DNA from: Candidatus Sulfopaludibacter sp. SbA3
Lineage (GTDB): Bacteria; Acidobacteriota; Vicinamibacteria; Vicinamibacterales; UBA2999
Direction: 5' to 3'
Assembly: GCA_945866285.1 (NCBI GenBank)
Contig: CAMBHC010000132.1
Coordinates: 1 to 6,999 of the forward strand
Length of the DNA: 6,999 bases
The position numbers were made by a program, and so were the translations under genes. Of the stretch, positions 1-4,507 are shown piece after piece (position 1 is the first letter of the stretch; the number at the start of each line of letters is the position of its first letter). The notes beneath the pieces were generated by a model. It ran no database searches. It saw only the letters and a list, made by a program, of their open reading frames with translations, and had not been told where the DNA came from.

Positions 1-1
1 G

Positions 2-472
2 CCGCGGTGGGGCTCGCAGCGGGAAGCGCTGGCGTTTGTCGAGACGAGCCAGGCGTGGATTGACCGCCAACGCCAGGTGCGGAGCGCGCGGCCCGCAGTG
101 GTGCACCCCGACGAACCGGCCCTGCGCCAGCGGGCCCTGAAGACCCTGCCGCCCACGCTGAAGGTCCTGGCCAATACGCATGGCATCACGGTGACGCGGA
201 TTTCGATCCGTAACCAAAGCTCGCGGTGGGGCGCCTGTTCGGCGGCCGGCGCCATCACGCTCAACTGGCGGCTGATCCTGGTACCCGACTTTGTGCGCGA
301 GTATGTGATGTTGCACGAACTGATGCACCGGCGCGAGTTGAATCACTCCGAGCGATTCTGGCGGCACGTGCGCGCCGTGTGTCCCCGGCACGCCGAGGCG
401 CGGCAGTGGCTGTTGACGGACGGGCAGCGGTTGTTCACCGGTTCAACCGTGAACGAGTGTGAGGAGAAGTGA
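2..472 (+). CDS. YgjP/DUF45-type zinc metalloprotease (5' truncated)
   Basis: The reading frame is open from the left edge of the window, so the N-terminus is missing and 156 residues are visible. A GTG at 77 could be mistaken for a start, but the in-frame residues before it (RWGSQREALAF, then AWIDRQR) read like the middle of this family. The sequence shows the family's SRWGACS segment followed by LNWRLIL. It then has the zinc-binding HELMH at 314-328, where the two histidines are ligands and the glutamate is catalytic, and a downstream NHSERFW segment whose histidine is the likely third ligand. The family (YgjP-like, PF01863, related to WLM/SprT-type metallopeptidases) is predicted to hydrolyse peptides in the cytoplasm; physiological substrates are poorly known. 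The TGA stop overlaps the ATG of the next gene, so the two are probably co-translated. The family assignment is strong; the substrate is unknown. Confidence 0.9.
   Translation, partial: PRWGSQREALAFVETSQAWIDRQRQVRSARPAVVHPDEPALRQRALKTLPPTLKVLANTHGITVTRISIRNQSSRWGACSAAGAITLNWRLILVPDFVREYVMLHELMHRRELNHSERFWRHVRAVCPRHAEARQWLLTDGQRLFTGSTVNECEEK
461..466 (+). promoter_or_regulatory. Ribosome binding site fixing the start of the beta-barrel gene
   Basis: GAGGAG lies five bases before the ATG at 472. The same frame also has a GTG at 469, but the spacing of this Shine-Dalgarno sequence favours the ATG at 472, which overlaps the upstream TGA (TGATG). The site lies inside the last codons of the protease gene, as expected for coupled translation. 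Confidence 0.6.
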
Positions 473-1038
473 TGAAGCGGATGCGCGTGGCGGCGTGGTG
501 TGTAGCGGCGCTGTTGTCGGTCGGCACCACGCGGGCCGAGGCCCAGGCGATGGGCGTGTTCAAGGGGTACCTCACCGGCAGCGCCGGCATGGGGGCCGGC
601 GCTGATGTGACGAACCCGGTGTTCATGCCCGGCGTGGCCGTGTCGGTCCAGGAAGAGAACGGCTGGGGCGCGGAGTTTGATTTCGGCTCCGCGGCCGATG
701 CCAACGCGGGCCGCCAGGTGCTGGATATCGCAACCTACATGTTCAACGGCAGTTGGATCCAGCCGCGCGGCCGCCTGCGGCCCACCATCTCGGCCGGCGC
801 CGGCGCGATCCAGGCGGATGGCTGCAATTCGCCGTGCACGCAACCGGCCCAGACGTTTGATTTCGGGGTGAACCTCGGTGGCGGCCTGTTCTACGAGCTG
901 AACGAGGCCTTGGCCCTGCGCGGCGACGCGCGGTACTTTCGCACACTGGCCGACCATCCAGACCTGCAACGTCCGGAAGACTTGAGCTTCTGGCGCGTCT
1001 CGTTCGGCGTGACGTTCTTATGGGCCATCGTTCCTTAG
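472..1038 (+). CDS. Small outer-membrane beta-barrel protein
   Basis: The protein has 188 residues. The N-terminus is a clear Sec signal peptide: MKRMR, a hydrophobic core (VAAWCVAALLSVG), then TTRAEAQA with likely cleavage near residue 25. The mature part alternates polar and hydrophobic residues with many glycines and aromatics (for example WGAEFDFGS, TFDFGVNLGGGLFYEL, WRVSFGVTFLW), typical of an 8-stranded OmpX/OmpA-like outer-membrane barrel. A cysteine pair (DGCNSPC) sits in a predicted loop and could form a disulphide. The last strand is followed by a short extra tail (AIVP) encoded in a palindrome that also makes the stop codon, so the natural aromatic C-terminus may have been displaced. 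Its start overlaps the protease gene and its 3' end overlaps the next gene. The fold class is confident; no specific function can be read from the sequence. Confidence 0.8.
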   Translation: MKRMRVAAWCVAALLSVGTTRAEAQAMGVFKGYLTGSAGMGAGADVTNPVFMPGVAVSVQEENGWGAEFDFGSAADANAGRQVLDIATYMFNGSWIQPRGRLRPTISAGAGAIQADGCNSPCTQPAQTFDFGVNLGGGLFYELNEALALRGDARYFRTLADHPDLQRPEDLSFWRVSFGVTFLWAIVP

Positions 1039-1925
1039 GAACTAAGGTGCCAGGGGTGCCATGGGTGCTGGGGCTGCTGGGGGGCCTCCTGGTGGCGCTG
1101 ACTGCGAGTGTCACGGCGCAGCCATCTGCGCACTGGGAAATCGTCGTGCTGGGCATTGCGCAGGATGGCGGGATTCCGCAACTCGGGTGCGAGCGGCCGA
1201 TCTGCCAGGACATCCGCGCCGGCAAGCGCGCGGCGGAAAAAGTGTCGAGTCTCGGCCTGATCAACCGCCGCTCGGGTGCCGCGTACGTGTTCGATGCGAC
1301 GCCCGACTTTCCCGCACAGTTACAGCGGCTCACCGGTGGCAAGCCGCCGGCCGGCATCTTCCTGACGCATGCGCACATGGGGCACTACACCGGCCTGATG
1401 TTCCTGGGCCGCGAGTCGGTCAACGCCGTGTCGGTGCCTGTTTACGCCACCGAACGGATGGGCGCCTACCTGCGCACGAATGGGCCCTGGAGTCAGTTGG
1501 TGTCGATCCCCAACATCACGCTGCGCACGATGACCTACGACCAAGCAGTAACGATCGACGATGGCGTGTCGGTGACGGCGTTCAAGGTGCCGCACCGCGA
1601 CGAGTTCTCAGACACCGTCGGATTTCGGATCGCCGGACCGAATCGTTCGGCCCTGTTCATCCCCGACATCGACCGCTGGGAGAAGTGGGAGCGCAGCATT
1701 CGCGACCTGGCCGGTACCGTGGATTACGCCTTCCTCGATGGCACTTTCGCGTCAGCCACTGAGATCAATCGACCGATCGAGGAGGTGCCGCATCCATTGA
1801 TGAGCCGCACCCGCGAGTTGCTGAATGGCGTGAAAGCCAGGCTCTGGTTCATCCACATCAACAACAGCAACGCCGAAATCGACCACCCCGACGTCGTCAA
1901 GGAAGGCATGACTTTTCCGATGTAG
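1020..1925 (+). CDS. Secreted PqqB-like metallo-beta-lactamase-fold protein
   Basis: This 301-residue protein begins with a signal peptide (positively charged start, hydrophobic GLLGGLLVALTAS, then VTAQPSA), so it is probably periplasmic. The mature part resembles PqqB: an early LGIAQDGGIPQLGC segment with a Cys pair (C57, C62), then THAHMGHYTGL (H117, H119, H122), VPHRDE (H192), FIPDIDRW (D216) and a C-terminal WFIHINNSN (H279). PqqB itself is cytoplasmic and acts in PQQ synthesis. No other pqq gene is visible and this copy carries a signal peptide, so I do not call it pqqB; a secreted hydrolase or oxidase of the same fold is more likely. The usual Asp of HxHxDH is Gly121. The ATG at 1020 gives the charged signal-peptide start. 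A GTG at 1047, six bases after AGGA, is a good alternative start. Confidence 0.85.
   Translation: MGHRSLGTKVPGVPWVLGLLGGLLVALTASVTAQPSAHWEIVVLGIAQDGGIPQLGCERPICQDIRAGKRAAEKVSSLGLINRRSGAAYVFDATPDFPAQLQRLTGGKPPAGIFLTHAHMGHYTGLMFLGRESVNAVSVPVYATERMGAYLRTNGPWSQLVSIPNITLRTMTYDQAVTIDDGVSVTAFKVPHRDEFSDTVGFRIAGPNRSALFIPDIDRWEKWERSIRDLAGTVDYAFLDGTFASATEINRPIEEVPHPLMSRTRELLNGVKARLWFIHINNSNAEIDHPDVVKEGMTFPM
1030..1042. repeat. 13-bp palindrome at the barrel/MBL gene junction
   Basis: GTTCCT-T-AGGAAC is a perfect inverted repeat around a single central base. It supplies the TAG stop of the beta-barrel gene and the AGGA that could serve as ribosome binding site for the GTG at 1047. It runs straight into AAGGTGCC-AGG-GGTGCC, a short direct repeat. 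It looks like a piece of a dispersed intergenic repeat rather than conserved coding sequence; only one copy is visible in this window. Confidence 0.5.
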
Positions 1926-1961
1926 TGTCCCTCGCGTTAGTTGGTGTCCGCTGCGGTCTGC

Positions 1962-1973
1962 CGGGCTGGCCCG
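1962..1973 (+). terminator. Weak hairpin after the MBL gene
   Basis: CGGGC and GCCCG flank two bases, inside a longer weakly paired GCGG...CCGC context (1953-1979). It sits 36 bases after the MBL stop codon. There is no T-run on either side, so if it ends transcription it does so inefficiently or with Rho. It could equally be chance pairing in GC-rich DNA. Confidence 0.25.
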
Positions 1974-2002
1974 AGCCGCGGCGTCAATTCCCGCGCAGGC
2001 GG

Positions 2003-2008
2003 TAAGAT
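2003..2008 (+). promoter_or_regulatory. Candidate -10 element, nearly leaderless promoter
   Basis: TAAGAT lies nine bases before the ATG of the response regulator gene. A start site at the usual distance from it would leave only a few bases of leader, and no Shine-Dalgarno sequence precedes the ATG, which fits leaderless or near-leaderless translation. No convincing -35 box is visible (GCGTCA at 1981-1986 is the best-placed hexamer and is poor). This is inference from position and sequence. Confidence 0.35.
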
Positions 2009-2017
2009 GTTAGCTCG

Positions 2018-2617
2018 ATGGTCGACGCCGGTTCCACGCAGCCAACGGCTGAACTGCCGTTACCAAACGTCCCGCTGATTCATCGACCAGGCGAGGCCAC
2101 GGTGGCGGCGACGCTCGCGCGTCCGCCACTGGCTGTTCGCAAGCGCGTCCTCGTCGTCGATGACGAGCAGCCTGTCCTGAAGCTGCTGGTACGAATCCTG
2201 TCGGTCGACAACTACGAGATTCAATCCACCGACTCCGGCGTGGAGGCGGCTCGCCTGTTAGACATGCCGAGCTTCCGCGGCGTCGATCTGCTGGTGACCG
2301 ACCTCATGATGCCGAAGATGGACGGACGCCAGTTAGCGTCGCTGGTCCGCCAGCGGTATCCATCGGCGCGCGTCCTCTACGTGACCGGCTTTGCCGACAC
2401 GCTGTTCAAGGGCGTGCAGGAACTGGGTGACGGCGAGTCGTTCATCGAGAAGCCGTTTGGCGCGGCGGGCCTGCTCGAGGCGACGCGCCTGGTGATGTTC
2501 GGCCACATCGCCGACGGCGAGACGCCGGCCGACAAGCGTGATACCGCCGGGGAGTTCGCAGACGACCGCCTGCGCACGAAGGTGGTTCGGTTGCTGAAGC
2601 GCCTGCGGTTCGCGTAG
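2018..2617 (+). CDS. Single-domain response regulator (REC)
   Basis: The protein has 199 residues. About 40 N-terminal residues rich in Pro and Ala precede a receiver domain (about 42-162). All phosphorylation-site residues are present: the acidic pair D48-D49 in LVVDDE, phospho-acceptor D95 in VTDLMMPKMDG, the switch threonine T123 in VTGFAD and the conserved lysine K145 in IEKPF. A charged tail (about 163-199, ending VVRLLKRLRFA) follows, with no DNA-binding or enzymatic output domain. Such proteins usually act through protein-protein contact, relaying phosphate or tuning a histidine kinase. No kinase gene is visible nearby, so the partner is unknown. The ATG start is preceded by a -10-like box rather than a ribosome binding site. 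The assignment to the receiver family is secure. Confidence 0.93.
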   Translation: MVDAGSTQPTAELPLPNVPLIHRPGEATVAATLARPPLAVRKRVLVVDDEQPVLKLLVRILSVDNYEIQSTDSGVEAARLLDMPSFRGVDLLVTDLMMPKMDGRQLASLVRQRYPSARVLYVTGFADTLFKGVQELGDGESFIEKPFGAAGLLEATRLVMFGHIADGETPADKRDTAGEFADDRLRTKVVRLLKRLRFA

Positions 2618-2618
2618 C

Positions 2619-2738
2619 GTGCCTGAGGATGCGCGGCCGGTCAGGGTGGGCGAAGAGCTCAACTGGGCACGCGCCGCTACCGATCATCTTCACGCGTATC
2701 GCGTGCCCCCTTCAGTTCAACAAGTGGATCCAGTTTGA
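2619..2738 (+). pseudogene. Short ORF, possible gene fragment
   Basis: A GTG one base after the response regulator stop opens a 39-codon frame whose first part (MPEDARPVRVGEELNWARAA) reads like the start of a real protein. It vaguely recalls the N-terminus of phosphotransferase (APH-like) proteins. The frame then runs into the cytochrome-like remnant in a different phase and stops. It is more likely a gene scrap joined to another scrap than a functional small protein. The similarity is impressionistic and could be chance. Confidence 0.25.
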
Positions 2739-3061
2739 GCCTGGCAACCTCTCGTGTCATCGGGTCGAAGCGGCCGGCAGGAACGCCAACGTCCCGAGCC
2801 TGATTGCGCCGTGGACCGTCAGCTCAGTCGTGACCTGCACCGACTGTCACGACAACGACACCGCCGGTGCCCGGCACCGGGCCCGCCGGGCCTCACGTCT
2901 CCCAGTACCAGCAGCTGCTGGTGGCCCGCTACGACCGCGACACCGATCGCACCGCCGAAAGCGCGGCTGCGTACGCGCTCTGCTACAAGTGCCACGACCG
3001 CACGCTGACCTGCCACGGCGCGCGGCATCCGAGGTGGGTGAACAACGCGCTATGCTGCTAG
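2716..3061 (+). pseudogene. Broken cytochrome c-type gene with CXXCH heme motifs
   Basis: Two c-type heme motifs remain: CTDCH at 2836-2850 in one frame and CYKCH at 2981-2995 in the next. The first frame reads from FNKWIQFEPGN through RNANVPSLIAPW to NDTAG. The text continues in the other frame from about 2867 (PGTGPAGPH, then ESAAAYALCYKCHDR). A frameshift near 2860-2875 therefore separates them. These segments match my memory of periplasmic multiheme cytochrome c-family proteins, which are much longer; here the front and the rest of the heme-binding C-terminus are absent and the frame ends at a TAG at 3059-3061. An assembly error could explain one frameshift, but not the loss of both ends. 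I judge it a dead fragment left in the gap between two live genes. Confidence 0.7.
3051..3056 (+). promoter_or_regulatory. Candidate -10 element for the DUF3553 gene
   Basis: TATGCT lies seven bases before the ATG at 3064, much like the arrangement before the response regulator gene. It falls in the tail of the cytochrome remnant. No good -35 hexamer is evident. If it is real, the ATG at 3052 would lie inside the promoter and 3064 would be the start, on a nearly leaderless mRNA. Confidence 0.35.
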
Positions 3062-3063
3062 GA

Positions 3064-3363
3064 ATGGCAATTGACGCAGGGCGGCACGTTCGACACAAGA
3101 CGCGAGCCGAGTGGGGCATTGGCAAGGTGGAGGGCACGAACGGCGAAAGCGTGTTCGTCCGCTTCGGCGACCAGCTCAAGACCATCAAGATTTCGTTCGC
3201 GGAAGAATTCCTGCAAATCGTGACCGCTGACGAGCTGGTGGCGAGCAAGCCGGCCGAGCGTGCGGGGCCGGCAGTTGGCCGCACGGCGCTTTGTCCCGAA
3301 TGCGGCAAGGCCCTGACGCGCAACGCCAACGGCGAGTGGCGGGCGTGCCCGCACTGCGTGTGA
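3064..3363 (+). CDS. DUF3553 protein with C-terminal zinc ribbon
   Basis: With the ATG at 3064 the protein has 99 residues; an in-frame ATG at 3052 would add four. The first half (about 5-55) carries the DUF3553 pattern: GRHVRHKTRAEWGIGKV, then SVFVRFGDQLKTIKI. This is a small SH3/Tudor-like barrel related to the C-terminal domain of UvrD-type helicases and to CarD-like modules that bind RNA polymerase or nucleic-acid machinery. A flexible linker (about 57-72) leads to four cysteines, C77-x2-C80 and C95-x2-C98, a zinc ribbon that closes the protein. I infer a cytoplasmic, possibly nucleic-acid-associated role; no partner gene is visible. The start choice rests on the -10-like TATGCT at 3051 and on the DUF3553 domain beginning right after 3064. 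Confidence 0.75.
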   Translation: MAIDAGRHVRHKTRAEWGIGKVEGTNGESVFVRFGDQLKTIKISFAEEFLQIVTADELVASKPAERAGPAVGRTALCPECGKALTRNANGEWRACPHCV

Positions 3364-3642
3364 GTGTGGATGACGCGCGCGGACGATGACCGTCTCGCGC
3401 GCCGTCCATGAAGAATTCGACCTCGACCTTGCCGCCACGCCGAGCGCAGCCGCACCAGCCTTGGTGTTGCCGGCCAGCCGTCCGCGATCACCTCTGTCGT
3501 GGCGCGTCGTCAGTTCAATCCGACGAACCCGGTGGCGGTGCGCATGTTCAATAACGCACAGCCACTGAGGGCGCCCAGGGGCGAGGACTGCCTGGGTGGG
3601 CGCGGGCCGGCGGATGCCGGAAGGGAAGATGAGATGTCGAGA
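3364..3642. other. Gene-free convergence zone
   Basis: I find no convincing gene on either strand between the DUF3553 stop and the tRNA 3' end. The open frames here are short and have no recognisable motif. Two modest inverted repeats are present: GCGCCC at 3571-3576 with GGGCGC at 3598-3603 (alternatively CCCAGG 3574-3579 with CCTGGG 3591-3596), and CCGGC-GGAT-GCCGG at 3607-3620. They may help end converging transcription, but neither has a T-run. Confidence 0.4.
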
Positions 3643-3729
3643 TGGTGCCGGAGGAGGGGGTCGAACCCACACACAGTTGCCTGTACGGGATTTTGAGTCC
3701 CGCGCGTCTGCCAGTTCCGCCACTCCGGC
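3643..3729 (-). tRNA. tRNA-Leu, anticodon CAA
   Basis: Read on the minus strand, the 87-nt gene starts GCCGGAG and ends CTCCGGC-A-CCA, a perfect 7-bp acceptor stem with the CCA end encoded at 3643-3645. The anticodon stem CGGGA/TCCCG encloses the loop CTCAAAA, giving anticodon CAA (3693-3695 on the plus strand), which reads UUG leucine codons. A long variable arm typical of class II leucine tRNAs follows, then the GGTTCGA T-loop. Every expected element is intact. The gene lies directly downstream of vapC on the same strand, with its -10 box in the 19-base gap. Confidence 0.97.
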
Positions 3730-3740
3730 CCGAACTTCGG
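3730..3740 (-). repeat. TTCGG palindrome in the tRNA leader
   Basis: CCGAA-C-TTCGG is a perfect inverted repeat immediately before the first base of the tRNA, so it would lie in the short pre-tRNA leader or at the transcription start. It shares its arms with the larger palindrome at 3763-3776. CTTCGGAT at 3735-3742 is also the reverse complement of ATCCGAAG at 3762-3769, so a longer stem is possible. Confidence 0.5.
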
Positions 3741-3746
3741 ATTATA
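3741..3746 (-). promoter_or_regulatory. -10 box of the tRNA-Leu promoter
   Basis: On the minus strand this is a perfect TATAAT, 11 bases before the tRNA 5' end, so transcription would start about five bases upstream of the mature tRNA. The -35 region falls within the last codons of vapC, where only weak matches exist (for example TTCGGA at 3763-3768 with 16-bp spacing). The tRNA can therefore probably be transcribed separately from vapBC. Confidence 0.6.
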
Positions 3747-3748
3747 CG

Positions 3749-4153
3749 CTACGGCGCGATTATCCGAAGCTTCGGAAAGTAATGCCGGTAGCGCCGCGCA
3801 TCCCTCGTCAGCAGGGTATGCCCGGCGACGGCCGCGTGCGCGCCGATGTAGAAATCCGGCAGGGGAGAGCGGCGTTGACCGCCAGCGTGCCGGTAGATGA
3901 CGAATGCGCGCGCCGCGAGAAACGCGGCCTCCCAGGGCAGCGGCTCCCGGACGACGAACTCCTCCGGCAGGCGCTGATTCACGGCCTCGTAGGAATCAAA
4001 ACCTGCTGAGACCTCGGCGAGGATGATGGGATTGATCACGATGGGCCCCTGATCGCGGCACTTGGTGATCATCGCGTCCGACCACCCCTTCCACTCCGAC
4101 TCGTCGTCGAAGAGATCAACCAGGACATTCGAATCAATCAGCGTCGATTTCAT
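3749..4153 (-). CDS. vapC: VapC-type PIN-domain ribonuclease toxin
   Basis: The protein has 134 residues, the normal size for a stand-alone PIN toxin. All four acidic metal-binding residues are visible: D7 in STLIDSNVLVDL, E47 in IILAEVSAG, D100 in PLPDFYIGAHA and D118 in LLTRDARRY. PIN toxins are Mg-dependent ribonucleases that cut specific RNAs, often tRNAs at the anticodon loop, and are neutralised by the partner antitoxin. The ATG lies 20 bases inside the end of the antitoxin gene, so translation is coupled. The stop codon is 19 bases from the 5' end of tRNA-Leu(CAA) on the same strand. The toxin appears intact and potentially active; its target cannot be read from the sequence. Confidence 0.93.
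   Translation of the reverse strand: MKSTLIDSNVLVDLFDDESEWKGWSDAMITKCRDQGPIVINPIILAEVSAGFDSYEAVNQRLPEEFVVREPLPWEAAFLAARAFVIYRHAGGQRRSPLPDFYIGAHAAVAGHTLLTRDARRYRHYFPKLRIIAP
3763..3776 (-). repeat. 14-bp perfect palindrome in the vapC 3' end
   Basis: TCCGAAGCTTCGGA is fully self-complementary. It lies in the final codons of vapC and covers the position of the tRNA promoter -35 region. It could bind a dimeric protein, or in RNA pair with the copy at 3730-3740. Its role is unknown. Confidence 0.5.
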
Positions 4154-4382
4154 CGGGCTCGTCGCGGAGCAAGGCCATCAGCTGTTTGCTGCCCATGGTC
4201 ATCTTCGGGCCCTCGCGCAGCCGCCTGGCGGTGAGCTCGCCAATGGTGGGCGCGCCCTTCTTCGGGGTGAGTGTGGCGCGGCCGCGCTCGATCTTGAATT
4301 CCACTTCCGTATTCGGGTGGAGGCCGAGCTCCTCGCGGATGTGCTGCGGAATGGTGACTTGGCCTTTGCTCGTGATTCGCAT
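4134..4382 (-). CDS. vapB: VapB-type AbrB-family antitoxin
   Basis: The protein has 82 residues. The first 45 or so form an AbrB/MazE swapped-hairpin DNA-binding domain: MRITSKGQVTIPQHIREELGL, then TEVEFKIERGRATLTP. The C-terminal part (about 46-82), ending in the acidic stretch DEPDEIDAD, is the likely toxin-binding tail that blocks the PIN active site. Such antitoxins bind palindromes over their own promoter and, with the toxin, repress the operon. A 30-bp palindrome directly before the ATG fits that role. The TGA overlaps vapC by 20 bases. The start is fixed by the family's N-terminal motif and a weak AAGAG ribosome binding site seven bases upstream. Confidence 0.93.
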   Translation of the reverse strand: MRITSKGQVTIPQHIREELGLHPNTEVEFKIERGRATLTPKKGAPTIGELTARRLREGPKMTMGSKQLMALLRDEPDEIDAD

Positions 4383-4412
4383 GGTAATACTCTTACTGGT
4401 AAGAATATTACC
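4383..4412 (-). promoter_or_regulatory. vapBC operator palindrome with embedded -10 box
   Basis: Two 14-base arms (4383-4396 and 4399-4412) are reverse complements except for one base pair and are separated by two bases. The palindrome touches the vapB start codon. On the minus strand it contains TAATAT at 4405-4410 as a likely -10 box, with TTGTCG (4429-4434) 18 bases upstream as a plausible -35. The probable start site and the weak AAGAG ribosome binding site also lie inside it. Binding of VapB or the VapBC complex here would block both polymerase and translation start, the usual autoregulation of such modules. Confidence 0.75.
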
Positions 4413-4480
4413 GTCGTCTTTGGGCCCTCGACAAGGGGCAACAGTGACCTGTGAGCGCCTCTACAGGTGGGTGGCCGAGT

Positions 4481-4496
4481 CGGGTCTCCAGACCCG
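4481..4496 (-). terminator. Compact hairpin after the HerA-like gene
   Basis: CGGGTCT and AGACCCG are perfect 7-bp arms around two bases, 11 bases after the TAG of the ATPase gene and before the vapB promoter. It is well placed to end the ATPase transcript, but no T-run follows on the minus strand. It may instead be a dispersed intergenic repeat or a Rho-dependent or processing hairpin. Confidence 0.4.
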
Positions 4497-4507
4497 CCCG
4501 GCGACGG

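Noticed and set aside
343..969. Long open frame on the minus strand opposite the protease and barrel genes
   Set aside because: Arg/Ala/His-rich translation without motifs, lying antisense to two genes with clear family features; typical GC-rich shadow frame.
743..1378. Minus-strand open frame of 211 codons
   Set aside because: Antisense to the barrel and MBL genes, low-complexity Arg/Ser/Pro composition, no recognisable domain or ribosome binding site.
1020..1925. Calling the MBL protein PqqB of PQQ synthesis
   Set aside because: It has a signal peptide, lacks the Asp of the metal motif, and no other pqq genes are present in the window.
3607..3620. CCGGC-GGAT-GCCGG as terminator of the tRNA transcript
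   Set aside because: Only a 5-bp stem without a T-run in either direction; noted in the convergence zone but not called as a terminator.
2847..3723. Two long minus-strand frames across the pseudogene, the DUF3553 gene and the tRNA
   Set aside because: One runs through the tRNA gene, both run antisense to the DUF3553 coding region, and neither has a motif; best explained by high GC content.
3596..4009. Plus-strand frame crossing the tRNA and vapC
   Set aside because: It translates the complement of a tRNA and of a gene with an intact PIN active site, so it is a shadow frame.
3643..4434. vapBC as cargo of an island integrated at the tRNA
   Set aside because: tRNA-targeting integrases normally use the 3' end of the tRNA gene, which faces away from vapBC here. 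No integrase or repeated tRNA 3' end is visible.
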